This document shows, piece by piece, positions 1-13,300 of a DNA stretch of 64,000 bases. Each line of letters starts with the position of its first letter. Position 1 is the first letter of the stretch. The DNA is from Crotophaga sulcirostris (Eukaryota; Chordata; Aves; Cuculiformes; Crotophagidae), in assembly GCA_013397455.1 (NCBI GenBank), contig VYZB01000016.1, positions 2,836,289 to 2,900,288 on the forward strand, given 5' to 3'. The notes beneath the pieces were generated by a model. That model worked only from the letters and a program-made list of their open reading frames with translations, ran no database searches and had not been told where the DNA came from. The translations under genes and the position numbers were made by a program.

Positions 1-1619
1 AAAAAAAAATTCATCTTCTCTTAATCCCTCCTCCTTTATGACCTTCATGTCATCTTTTCCTGTATCCTCTCTGTTATCCAGATATGGCAACACTGGATTA
101 GCAGCTGAGCCAGTCCCCCAGTGGAAGTAAGATTTTACCCTAATTCTCTTTCATCCTGACTAATTATTCTCCTGTTCTTTTATCTACCTCTGAATTTCTA
201 CTATTTTTTTTTTCTCCTGATCCTTTACATTACTTGTATTGGGCAGGATGTATCTTTCTTTGCTTGCAATTCATATTCCTCATTTGTCTACCTGCTCCTG
301 TATTACACTGCACTTTGGTTTTTATTACTACTGGGACTAGACCCTCCTCCATAAGACTGAAGGCAGATTTAAAGAATACATCTGGTCACTGCATTTGAAT
401 TTTTTTTAATATAGTTCTAAGAGTTAAGCATTCATATTAAAAAGCTAAGCAAATTTTTTTAAGAACTAAGATAAAATAATTCTTTTTTTCCCCCCCCCCC
501 CCCCGGATTGACCAAATTCTTGTGTGTATTTCAAGTTATGTAGAACACAAAGGACACTGAAGGAGTGACTTCTTTCCCATAGGGAAGCATTTGCACAGGC
601 TTAAAAGAAAACAGTCGTCTCCTTGTATGTCATCTCAGAATTTGCGAGAAAACTCACCTTGTTCAGCACCTCTAGTATCCGTCTCTGGTGGTGTGATCCT
701 TTTCAGAGAGGACTGGGTGACTCAGTCACCATGACAGTCTTGTTGCATGCATCTGCATTCAACTTAACTAAATGCATTAAATGCAAATTAGAAGTTTCCC
801 AGTTGTAGTTTATCCCTGCTTTACTACTATCCCTAATTTACTACTGTAAATTAGCATAAGCTACCCATGGAAACTTGCTATCTACAAGTTCTGCAAAGCA
901 GTATTTTTTAAAGAAGGAAAAAGATGGGCCTTTTCTCAGTCTCCTTCATCCCTCACCAAGTGAATAAGCTTCTTTCCCACTTCCTTAATATGACTGCCCT
1001 AATAATCAAAGATAGGTTTTACACTCCAGAGAATGCGTAGGTTGTAGACATGCCTGGATCTTACATCAAAGGGAGAGGAGGGAAACAATATGTTACTAAA
1101 TCTTTCTAATACAAATCCAGAAGGTTTTTTTCCTACTACTATATTTAGTTAGAAAACTGGATTTTGGTATCCTTTGGATTTTTAATCACACGGTGATTTA
1201 AAGTAGTATTTCATGCCTTTTGTCTCACAGTAATAGAATTACAGACCTGCGGTTTTCACCTCTCTTTAGTCTTCCTATCCTTCAGTCGTCCAATAAACCT
1301 TACGAAAGAAGAGTTCAGTCTCTTAAAGAATCTTGGGGAAAAAAATCTCTTTAAACAAGCATTACATTAAGTTCACCCCAAGGATCCAACTAAGTCAGAA
1401 ATAGATGTTGAACAGCAAAAGTCTATACCCCCTAGCTACACATTAACCCTTATTTGTTAATATTCCATCATTACAATAAGAATGCACCTCTATGCTGCCT
1501 CTTACCTTTGTAATATAGTAACACTGCTTGACCATTGTCCCCCTGAAAACATGCAAAGGACCACTCTTGCAAGCAAGGAGAGGAATAGCATCTATACTGC
1601 TGTGTACCATTCTCAGCTG
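1..1619. other. AT-rich non-coding DNA, no gene seen
   Basis: No open frame with coding character is visible on either strand; the short frames present are of chance length for AT-rich DNA. The only structured item is the poly-C run listed separately. Confidence 0.6.
490..504. repeat. poly-C run (15 C)
   Basis: A run of T is followed directly by 15 consecutive C. On the minus strand this is a 15-G tract, which could form G-quadruplex-like structure. It may also be an assembly or polymerase-length variable site. Confidence 0.9.
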
Positions 1620-1790
1620 GGCTACCAGGCACTGGAATAGGCTGCCCAGGGAGGTGGTTGAGTCACCATCCCAGAAGGCGTTTAGAAGATGGGTAGGTGA
1701 AATGCTCAGGAACATGGTTTAATAGTGTAAAGGTACAGCTAGACTCAGTGATCTCAAAGGTCTTTTCCAACCAAACAGTTCTATGATCTG
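1620..1790 (+). mobile_element. CR1 LINE 3' fragment
   Basis: The stretch reads like the 3' untranslated end of an avian CR1 non-LTR retrotransposon. It has the CACTGGAATAGGCTGCCCAG block from 1631, then GATCTCAAAGGTC and the closing TTCTATGATCTG tail in plus orientation. It is severely 5' truncated, as is usual for CR1, and no coding sequence is left. Several substitutions from the sister copies in this window suggest an old insertion. The 5' limit is approximate because the sequence before 1620 loses CR1 resemblance gradually. Confidence 0.85.
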
Positions 1791-4700
1791 GCTGTGAGAA
1801 ATAATCTCTTTTGAGAGATAGATGCTTCCTAATGAGGCTGGTGTTTGCTCCTTCCCAGATGGAATATAAGACAGTGACCAAGCTGCTGTATATCAGACAT
1901 AGGCCAGGATGTCAAACACTCAGTGGGAGTGGGTGAGTCTACTGTAATTATCGGCAAGCTATTCAACTTCTCACCTGTGTAGGCTTGAAGTCCATCCGTG
2001 GTTTGACATCCCTAGTTTCAATTCTGAGGTGTGTTATGTTTCTTTTAAAGTGGTAGGAGCCTGAACAGTTGTTGAGCAGTTTGGTTGTGTTTGATATTTT
2101 TCTGCAATATTTTCTCATACAGGGTCTTCAAAATCTAGCTCAAATGGAATGAAGCAGGACAATTCTTTAATTCTTTAATTGATAGTCTTTCACAGGGTTT
2201 CCTTATATGACTTAAATCTGTCTCTATTTTAACAGTCTACAAGATTTAACTCTGCATTATCAGGCATATATAATCAGTAGATGATTAGAAATGTATGTGA
2301 TATTTATAAAGCATAATAAGCATTTTTTGATTCTCTTCATGATGCCATCAGACTTATCACAGTTTCTTGTAGTGAACAGACTGAATTGCAGGGAATTAAC
2401 ATCATAAAAATCTGAAGCTAGAAAGGTACTTGAACTCCAAATTTGATTTCAAAAATCCTGTAAAACAGTTTACAGTGCCCTTGTTTATTCATCCACATCC
2501 AATAAACACTGCAACAATTTCCCCAAAGTAGCACTCAAACATATGACTTGCTTGGGCTCATGGTTTTATTAGATTAAATATTTAAAGCTGACAATAAGTT
2601 ACTGTCAATAATTCTTTATAAAGTTGAGATTTTGTATTATGGTTTGCATCACCAGGACCTCTGATTCCCAACCTGAGCCTCCCTAATGTGTATTGCCAAA
2701 TACATAGCATCTGTACCTCTAACAGCCTCCAACAAACATGACCATCAAAAATTGCTTGCAGCTCACATCTGAGATCCAGTGTGGGTTAAGAAATGAGCTG
2801 AAAAAGATTTTTTAGGATTCCGTTGGCACTTGCAAAATATAACACAACTAAATCATTATATTCCCTTTGGAAGAAAACATGTAGATCATTTCAGTTTTCA
2901 GCAGCTATTGCAATACCTCAAATTAGAGTTTAGAACTAGAAGAGCTCATGGCCATGGGCATCCTCACTTCACACAGTGCTAAAAGATGTTTACTACCTCC
3001 TAAATAAACACAGATAACAAGATTTGTATAATATGTAACTTGTACACTTCTCTGAATTTTGTTCTTGTTTGATAGCAGCTAGCCTAAGGAATGGGCTAAG
3101 AAATAGCCAAATTTACTTCATCTCCAGCTGCTGAGTGCTTTTAACAGCTTTTCTTTTTCTCTATCTAACTGGAAATTAAAAAAAAAAAAATCAACATCTT
3201 AATCCCATATGAGGGCACAGAACATATCATGATGATTACATAGTAATAGTACACATGGAAACAAATGAAATAACCCATGACTAAATGAATTACTGGGTCA
3301 ACATATCTTAAGGACAGTAGGGGCCCTCTATGGCACTACAGACTCATGTAAAGAGGCTCGGCAGAGATTCTGGCTCCTTTATGTACCTGCAAAACTGATG
3401 CTTGTGGGAAAGGTTGTTTTTCCTCCCCATTACAAAAAGGGCAGCTCTTGCTTTTGGAAAAATGTCAAAAACCTGAAAGCACACCTAAGTAAAGAAACAA
3501 ACATGAGCCAGAACAGCAGCAAGCTTGCCTTCTAAGGATCTATTAGATGTGAATTTAAGTCTGCAACATATGGCCAGTTCTTCAGTGGGCCCTGCTGATT
3601 TCAGAGATGTTTATACATTCCCAATCATGCCTGATGTGGAAGCTTAATTTTTTCAAACTGCTGCCTGTAGATAAGCTCATTTTGTGTGTGGTAAAAAGAT
3701 TATATCAAACACACCATGGAAATCATAAGGAAAAAATATGCAATGTGATATAGATAATAAAATTTACTATTTTGTGTTGGTTTTATATATATAAAAGGAA
3801 AGAGTGATACTATTTATATTACACGTGCATATGTATAAAAAGTTCATAACTGCACAAACTCTAAACAATATTCCAGAATTGTAGATATAATAAACAAACT
3901 TTACTAAAACTCCATAAGGTTTTCAAAATAAGTTTGACAATATTGCAGAATGCATTAATCTCATTTGTCAAAGTAATCATAGCCATGAGTTTCCCAGCAA
4001 AGTCTTTCCAACTCACTAGTCAACACCTGCAACTATACAGACAAACTGCTTTTTGATTTTCAATTCAGCAGTGCTAAAACTAAGAATAGATAGTCTATGG
4101 TCTTTTCAAACCATCAGTGCTAGGAGATTCTTGCTTAATTTGTACTCATCACCTCTCTTAGCAGCTTCCATAGAAATTAGTTCGAGTGAGTAAAGATCAG
4201 GCAACAATTTCAGAATGATTAACCTCTCTCGGTACTGAATGGCAATGATACATTATGAACAAGAGAACATGCATCTTGTCCATGAGTCCTTCAGGGACTC
4301 ATGAAATAGAAAATGTTTTGCAAATGACCAAAGACCAGTGGCTCCAAGCAGAGAAAGCAATATTCAAGAAGTACTGAATTACAAAGTTTGGGGCAGGTTG
4401 CACCATGCCAGCAGCATAACAAGTGAAGTTACAGTAATTCTACTTCTATTCTGTTACCAATACCCTGCTTTATCAGGCCAGGATTCTAACTCCAAACTAT
4501 TCTTCACAAAAAGAAAACATTTCAAGACTTCTAGTGTTCTAGTTATACCAATGAGGGTCCAAGACACTGAATTCTCAAGGGTCAAGTTATGTGCCTACCT
4601 ATGAATATAGTACCTTCAACACTTGGTGTCCAAGTTCATACAGGCAAAAACCCATAATGGCTTCCACATTCATCGCCATTTTCCTTCAGGAAATACATTT

Positions 4701-7700
4701 AAAAGAAACCAACAACCTAGCTTCATGGAATAATTAAGTAAATAAATTACTACATTAATCTTCAGTCATTTACAGGTTTATTTTTAAATTTGTCTTTTAC
4801 TCCCACACCAGGAATCCATTGTGTGCTACTAACCATAGATTTTAGTTTACAGTTGCTATACTTAGTAAAAATTACTTGTGATTCATTATTCATGTTCTCA
4901 AACACCCTCAGAGATAAATTCCAACTAAGCTCAAAGTTTCATCTGAAGGGTTGCTGAAATGACATTTGATAGTATAGGAGTGTGTTTAACATGTCCAGAT
5001 ACATTTGATGCTATATTATTATAATGCTCTTACAAAACATTTAACATGTTCTATTACTATTAAGATGCATGCTATGCAAGACTGTCATCAAATATAATTA
5101 TCTTAAGAGAAAAGTTAAACACCAAACTATGACAGAGCAAACTAAAAGCCTATTGCTCATGGGGGATTGGTTAGACGTTCTAGATTACAAACCCATAAGA
5201 ACCTGCCTTATCCATTAGAATTAGTAAATTATGGGGAAGGAAGCAACAAATTTGAAACAAAACAAGCTGTTTATATCCAGTATTTACAGTGTGAAGTGGT
5301 GTGGAAAAGTTCAAGCAAGTTGTTTACTTTGTTTGTCTTTTTCAAGGCTTTTCTGTCTTTCTGTGAAAGATTTGTCTCTAGCCAGTAAATTCTATGGGTA
5401 GAATCTGTAGCAGTATCATGTATATATCCCATGTTTCTGTCAATGAAAGTGTAGAGAAGTATAGTTCTGTTCATGTTCTCGTGTTTATCATGCTTAAAAG
5501 GCAGGGATTTAAATTCTCTTTAAAGGACTGCAGAATTTTTTTAACATTCATAGGCTTCAGTTTTACAATAAGTTCAGTAATGTCTTCAAATGCTCAGGAT
5601 AATGTCTTCGTATGCTTTTCCAAACATGCATGTCCAACCTTGCTTATGCATATAAAAACTTTATTTTGTGTCACCGTAAATATGAATAAGCATATTACTC
5701 AGTTCAATCTTTGAACAAATATTCTTCCTGCATCTGTGGATATATCATGGCCCTTGCTATTCCTTTGCATTGGACAATGAAAACTGGAATATCTTTTAGT
5801 GTGGCTAATGGTCTAAGAATATTGAAAGGAGATCAAACTTGTGCAGAATCATGGGTTTTAAATTTGCTCAATTGTCACACTGAACTCAGCAAGGACACAT
5901 GAGCAATGACTATGATGGCGTCCTGGGGGCTGCAGCATAAGAAATCACACTATGACTTTTATGCAGATCTATTTCTATACTTATGTAGATTTAATAGTAT
6001 CATAAGATATTTGCAAGCCAACAAAATAATAATCATAAACTATGTAATATTTTTCTTTTTAATGTTATTGGCATGATAGAACTGTAAGACTCAAAGAGGC
6101 ATACTTATTTACTATATACTTCAGTAACTTCATTAAATTCGTTAAATTTTAGAAATTATTTTGAAAGTACTCTATTTTGAATATTTTATGGGCAGATTGG
6201 GTTTGGGGTACATTTCACTGGACTCAGTCTCATTCTGGTGAATTTTGACCTGCTATAACAGAATTATTTTTAGTAGTTTACAAACCAAATATTTGTCAAT
6301 CAGTTATCAAACTAGTACATGCCTATCTGCAATGATATTTCTGTTTTGAGAACAAGTCAACAGAAAAATTTTTAAAAAATATTTCAAAATACTTCATGGA
6401 GAACTGTGGGGTTTTTTTATTGGAAATCTATTCTGTGTAATTTCTTTAGTGCTATTCACACCTTGCTTCCTCTTAGAGATCTCCATGTACTCTGCCTGCA
6501 GCACCAGAAACTTATTTTAGTTTAGTTTAAAATATGTCTATTGGTTGATAAACTCAATTCGCAGAAACATCACTTAAAAAAGCATTATTGGGTGAATACT
6601 TTATATCAAGTCAAGACCACTTTTACACTGCTTCGGATTCCACCTTTCAGATACAAAAAGAAAAATAAAAAATCTGTGGTTCCTGTGGATTCACAAATAA
6701 ATGACCTTTGAATTACTTTGGAAACTGTTCTGTTTAAAATCAATTGAAAGTTTAGCGTACAGGGCAATGCTGCTAAGCCCAGCTCTTCAAGATCAATATA
6801 TCACCATTAATCAACACTAGATCATATGCTTCAGAGGATGGAACGTGCTTCAAGTGGCACAAGGTCTACTGAGTAACAATAAAAATGTAGGTGGATAATA
6901 ATAACTAGATATCTTGGGACCATCCCTCCCATTTATATTGTTAAAAGGGAAAAGGTGCAAGAGAGTCATTAATCTGCACTAGCTATGGCATCTAGCAATA
7001 CCTGTTCCATTACCAGAAAGGGGTTTTTTTACCCATCTCTAATGCTGCTAGCAACAATTCATTGTGTATCTCCAGATAAATTAATTATGAATATACCTTA
7101 ATTGCACTAGTCTTAATAAAAGTCAATTGATAACCATAGAGTAGTCATAACTACCTCTAAGGAAGCTTCATTTTATTTCAAAATTAATTAAGCTGACATA
7201 GATGGACACTCTGTAAAGTACTTTTCCTTAATCATGAAATCCAATCCTTTGATTTTGAGGAAGATTGACCCTTTTGCCAACATTTTATTACTGTTTTTCT
7301 TGTACTGAACATGTTGTTATTGAACAAGAAGTCAGTAAAGTGGCAGATATTTAGAACCTCAAGTTGACGTTTACAGAAAAAGCACTTGTGATTTTCCCAG
7401 AATAAAATATATATATTTGAGAGATAAGAATGGAAAACAGAAGAAATCTTGATTCTCTTTGGTCACACTCTGAGTTTAAACAGTATCCCTAACCTAAGGA
7501 CAATTATTAAAGGCACACAATTAAAAATATTTTCGATATTACATTACATTATGTTACACTATGTTATGTTATGTGCTTACCATGCCCTGTAAAATAGCAT
7601 TTATTTTTTTTAAGCTTGAGTCAAAAGCATAATTTTTAAACTGAGGAAACCATCAATAGACACATATGCCTTTGCTGGCATAAGTAAGTTCCTTGACAGA

Positions 7701-8745
7701 ACTGTCTGCTTCTGTATGAAGCTGTAGCAGTGAAAAACCTATTGCAAAGAAACTTACTAGCCAAACAAATAATTGAGCAATGAAAATATCTAAATAAGTA
7801 GAAGCATAACTCTGACACACTGACCATATTTAATAATATCTTGAACTAGATAGACAAATCTATAGATTATGTCCAACTAGAAATTAAATTGCCTGAAAAA
7901 CTTCTGGAAGCTCTCTAAAGAGTGAAGGAGCGTTGCATGATTTTTGCTTTGATTCAAGCAAGTAGAAGTACCTATCTGTAAGTATTTATGTAGAATATTA
8001 TTACTATTTTCTCTGGAGACAGAATGAAAGTACAAGGATCAATTCTGTATTGATGTATTCAAATGATGTCTAGTAACTACCATTTCTTTCAATAGCAATA
8101 ATATTATCTGCTTCTGTTGAGAATACTATTTCTTTTAACCTTATCATGAAATCCATCCAAGCATGAGATTATGAACCTGGTTGCATCAGTTCATATTGTG
8201 CAAGTGAAGTTTAGGAAATTATGTCTTACATAAATGCACAGATGGAAAAGTTTAAGCTTAGGCAGAAGCCTTCAAAGGTAATAGATTTTGGGCAGAGAAA
8301 TGCCTTTCACTGTCCTGAGAAACTCTGGAAGTAAGAAAAAGTCTTCTAAAAATCAGGCTGAAAAAAGCAAAGAAGTATTTAATCAAGAATAGTAAAATCA
8401 GCAGATATTTTTTAAAAGGGATCAAAACTGACACTGTCCCATAAAATGGTTTTACTTAATTTGAATCTCAATGTAAAAAATCCGGATAGTTACAAAAAAA
8501 ATAGAAAATAAACTGTGAAACTTAAAATATTGCTTCTAGGTTTTGTTCTTAGAAAATATACTGAATTTACTTTGATCTTATATCACTAATAATAGAAGTA
8601 AAAATAGTGGTAATCAGGAAATGAGAAAATTGAAAAGTTTTGGTCAAATATCAGTGCAGTTACTGATCTATCATTTCTCTTTTCCAGCTTGGTAATGATC
8701 TCTCATTTTCTGAAGACACCATTGCCTAAATGACACCCTTTGTTC
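1791..8745. other. AT-rich non-coding DNA, no gene seen
   Basis: About 7 kb with no recognisable repeat, exon or RNA gene. A short TTATG/CATTA-rich degenerate tandem run lies at 7541-7574. The open frames of 60-106 codons near 4.3-5.9 kb have compositions expected of AT-rich random sequence and match no protein family I know. Confidence 0.55.
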
Positions 8746-9246
8746 ACAGAATCATAGAATGGTTGAGGTTGACAGGCACCTCAGGAGGCCATCTTGTCCA
8801 ACTCCCTTGCTCAAGCAGGACCACCTAGAGCAGGTTGCCCAGGACCATGTCCAGATATTTTTTTAATATCTCCAAGGATAGAAACTCCACAACCTCTCAG
8901 GGCAGCCTGGTACCAATGCGTAGTAATCCTCGCAATAAAAAGTGTTTCTTGATGTCAGATGTTTCAGTTTGTGCCCATAACCTCTGATCCTCTCACTGGG
9001 TACCACTGAAAAGAGCCTAGATCCATCTTTTTCACACCTTCCCTTCAGGTATTTTTATACATTAATAAGATTCTCCTGAGTCTTCTCTTCTCCAGGATGC
9101 ACAGCCTCAACTCTCTCAGCCTTTCCTTATATGAGAGATGCTCCATTCTCTTAATCACCTGAGTGGCACTTCATTGGACTCTCTCTGGTGGGTCTCTTGT
9201 AATGGAAAGCCCAGAACTGGACACAGAAGTCTAAGTGTGGAGTTAT
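8746..9246 (-). mobile_element. CR1 LINE 3' fragment (about 500 bp)
   Basis: Reverse-oriented CR1. It begins (3' end) with CAGAATCATAGAATGGTTGAGG at 8746 on the plus strand and runs through the characteristic CTTGTCCAACTCCCTTGC, CAGGTTGCCCAGGACCATGTC and ACCTCTGATCCTCTCACTGG blocks into the distal 3' part of the element. The 3' UTR and the last part of the ORF2-end region are present; there is no intact reading frame. The copy belongs to an older subfamily than those at 32898 and 63856, whose 3' UTR differs greatly. The 5' truncation point near 9246 is approximate. Confidence 0.92.
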
Positions 9247-10266
9247 CAATAGCTCTTTCATGAGATTTGGCTACTTATATAAATTCTTTAAGAGATTATC
9301 TAATCACTGAGAAAATTCAGGATTTCTACCACCAGTGGCTCCTCCAACAGCTGCAGATTTGTACCATTCCAACCATTTCTGTTCTGAAATAAAATGGAAA
9401 TGAAGCAGTAAAGCTGTAGAGCTAAAGCATTCAGTGCTGGGCATGGATGCTAGAGGTGCAATACCAATGCAGGCACACCACTGTTCTCATTACTTGCCTG
9501 ACCAGCACAGCAAATCTTACATAGCCCCATGCTGTTAAGGCAAGCTGACTGCACAACTGGATCTGGAAACATTTTAATGTCAGAAAGGTCAGAAAGACAT
9601 ATACAGAGTGTCTTACAGCAACCGGAAAAATTTGGAAATACACTGAAGGAACCAAGAAAATTTTCTTCCATATTATTCATAAAAGAATGGGAAAAAAAAT
9701 TAGAAGCAATGGAAATGTGACAGGATTGGGAACATCAAATCCAACTCCTGTTCCTTCTTGCAGCCATCCAAAATAATTATTTCAGAAACTTACCTCTTTC
9801 TAAGCTTAAACTTCATAAATTTCTTCCCCCAGAAGATGATTAAAGAATAATTTTCAACTTATTTATCATTAGTTTAAACTACTGTTTCATAGAAAGAAAT
9901 TCCTTATAGATTTTATCAGAGTTCTTTAACTTAAAGAATTGTCTCATCTCCAATGGATTATAAAAGATACTCTTGTTCACTCCTACTCTTTACTTTGTGA
10001 ATATGTTAGACTCACCATGTAAGATAAATTTTCTATTGCTTTTATCACTCTAGCAGCAAATTGATCTCATCTTTCTGGAACATCAGTGATCACTATTTGT
10101 CTTTGATATTGTAATTATCAGAAATAGGGCTGAAACTGGAATGCACAGATAAGAAATTCTGATTTAAGCTTTTAATATAGACATAAGAATAGATTAATTA
10201 TTCTGAAAAAAAATCTGAGGCTCCAGCTTTATAGATGGTGGATTACATTAGTTGTTCTCTCTACAG

Positions 10267-10361
10267 CTATGGACAGTGTATGGAAAAACTGCGACCGAGA
10301 TCTAGGCAATTAGTGAGAGACATGTTAGATGCCAGAATGGTTACAAAGGAAGATCATGGCT
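10267..10361 (+). other. weak candidate internal exon, unknown product
   Basis: A pyrimidine-rich tract ending in CTACAG (10261-10266) precedes an open segment. The segment reads EKLRPRSRQLVRDMLDARM in the frame starting with the codon at 10265, and is rich in charged and Arg residues, unlike neighbouring chance frames. A possible donor GTAATA follows at 10362. The frame stays open past the donor to 10450. The SRxLVRDMLDAR stretch vaguely recalls the end of a helical MIF4G-type repeat, but that is resemblance from memory only and not an assignment. Chance acceptors followed by open 95-nt frames are common in AT-rich DNA, so this is weak. Confidence 0.18.
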
Positions 10362-13300
10362 GTAATAAAACCAGCTTCCATACGTTAAATAGTGCACAAA
10401 TGTATCACACACATGATCCTAAGAATGGTGTGGGCATCAGCACAGGATGACACAAAATCTGTCAATAGCTCTAATGAGCTCAGCACAGGTGCTGTTAGGT
10501 TGCACATTGTCATAGTAAAAAAAAAATAAAAAAAGGATATTTAAAACTGTTTAACTTTTTGACATTCAAGCTGTTAAAGATAATTAAATGTAAGGTCACA
10601 GTAGCTATAGGGCATGTAAAGATCATAAAAAGTTGAAAGAGACATGGTGTGGTAACCCAACAGTGCATCAGCAGTAATGGCAGAACAGTAATAGTCTACA
10701 TATTCTTCATACAGCTCCCTTGTTGCTCAAAATCCTCTCTGATATGGACTAGATTAATGAAACTGAGAAGAACTTTATAAATGTCGTGCTTTGCTGCTAA
10801 AAAATTGTTAACTACCTAATCTTTCTGTGACACTAATGCTACCTTTTCCGCTGTAAATTCTTTCCTAGGAAAATTCTTCATTTTCTGTGTTCCTTTAGAC
10901 CCTGCTTATTATAAATTACTCTTGCTATATACCTGGTAATTTCATTGAATCTTAGCTATTTATTGATCTGTCAGTTGATGTGGACACTCAAAACACCATA
11001 AAACAAAACCAAAATAAAACCATGCAAAGGAAATGACACACAGGGCTTTTCCCCTTCCAGCTAGAAAGTTTCAGCCTGTTACTGTGAACTGGTTTGAATT
11101 TTCTGGATGTCTTCTTCCTTAGAATTTAAATTTAAATGAAACAATATGTTCCTGTTGGATTGTTTGAAAATAGTCACTCAAACATTTTTTCAAAAATGTA
11201 ATATGAGAAAATAATTTGTTCAGAAAAGTTTAGTGGATGGTGTACATGAATTTCACAGATTTCTTGAAAATTAACCAGATTTTCTTTAAATATTATTAAT
11301 TCTAATATGCTGTTGTGGTAAACAAGAAATATTTCATGAATCTGTTAAAAGTTCTGTAATACTTCCTCAAAATCTATATAGGTTAATGGACCCTGACATG
11401 AGTAGTCCTTTTGACAGCAATGAAATTACTAGTATAAAGGGACTCAAAATCCAAGTTTTGCAGTAGCAGCCATAAATTCTTGTAATACTAAATCTCACTA
11501 AATACAGAAGGCATTTAAGGGATTGACCTTAAGAGTAAAAATAGAGAACCAGAATTGTCTTCCATGAAGAACTGAATGTCAGCATTTTGTTTTCACTTAA
11601 TTCTCTCCTAGAGTCAGCATCTTTCCTAGTAATTTTTTTCCTATGGAGATCATATCTGTTAGAAGTTTCTTCATTTCGTGTGTTCTGCCCAACCTTCTCT
11701 ACCTCAGTATTTGACTTGTCTATAAAAGCCCTGTTTACATACCTGTTTTCTTAGCAAAGAAAGTCTGTTGATTTCCTGGTAGGATGCAGCTGTACTGGAA
11801 ATCACTGCCAGTTTCGGCAAGAGATACAGGAAATATCGTGATTCAGAGAGGTGCCCTGCTGAAGACATGAAGGGGCTGAAGCCTGCCATTAGTTTGTCTG
11901 TGAGTCCTTGCCACGTCTTCTTTCCTCCATAATATCATTATTTTTAAGCACCTAATGACACTATCTATGAAAAAGCTTTATTTTGTCAAGAAAGTATAAC
12001 TACTGCATTATATCAGTTCTACTGAAGTAAGAGTGACTGTCTTGTAGTTTCAGAGTCATCACTTTATCCAGTTTAGCATGATGAACATAAATTACTGAAT
12101 GTTTCATTCAGTTTTTAGATACAATTAATATTTTGGGTTGACAAATATATAGGAAATATATTCCCAGAAGAGCAATAGAAAATTTCTTCTCAAAGGCAAG
12201 GGCCACTAAGAACAATTCTCCTTTGCGATGGATAATTGACTCTCTATCTGCACGTGTGAGTTTGGAGACTGATTTGAAGTGTGTTGTACATGTTTGATTA
12301 GGAGAGTGTAAAGCTCCTGGGTGAGATTTTGGGATAAGAAAGATTAGCACAAGTGCATTATTTTTGAGCACCTGAAATATAGGAAATCCAACTTTAGGTC
12401 TTTGTTCCAAATCCTACAAACTGGGGATTGTTTCACATTTGAAAAAAAATAGGTCTTATCCAATAGGCTACTGCAGAACAGATTACGGTTCTAGGGGGTT
12501 AAAGGGTATAAATATTTTGGAAAGATCTTGGGTTTCACTTTTCAGTAGAACAAAAATACAACAAAAAATCTGAGAAGTTTCCCACAAAAAATATTTTCTT
12601 TTCCCCAAAGACATCTTGTTCGTTTGTTTGTTGGTTTCCCCAGCCAGTATTATTTCTAATTGAGAAGAAATGAGTTTTGAAACACAAGTGAGGGCAATAT
12701 GCAAGTGCACAATTCTAAGAGTATATTAATCATTATTCATGTAAGTGAAGTTTTCGTAATTGCTTTCAGACTTGATTACTGCTCCTACAAATCCATCTTG
12801 GTATACTGGAAAAGGGTGAGAGGTTCAACAGTTTTTAGCCTACTCCTAATACTAAGTTGTAGGAGTGCTTTGACAATGGCATAAAATCCTTTCAATGCAT
12901 CATGATTAAAATAATACAGAAGCATGATACATGTGTACTTCTATATTTAAGGCTGAGATGTCATTTATGCTCAAGAAGGTATACAAGGACTTTCTTAAGT
13001 TATGAATGAACTATATCCTTCCAAACATTACTGATTTTATACTAAGTACACATCAATTTTTTTTCTGAGAAGTTTCAAAATAAACCAATTAATTAGTCTG
13101 AGTTAATATAATTTAAAGATAGTTAATACTATTTTGAATAATTTGGTAGTCCCTACTGGTCATTATAATAGAATAACGTGATATTCCTAGACTTTCAAGA
13201 TGAATGCCCACTGAAAGTCTGTTCTATGGCAACATCTCCCCCATGCCTCACTCTCTCCCCTTTCCATCTCTGTGTATTTATGTTACAGTTACTGCTAATA

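Noticed and set aside
5394..5714. 106-codon plus-strand open frame
   Set aside because: AT-rich composition, no motif, no splice or promoter context; the length is within chance for a 64-kb AT-rich window.
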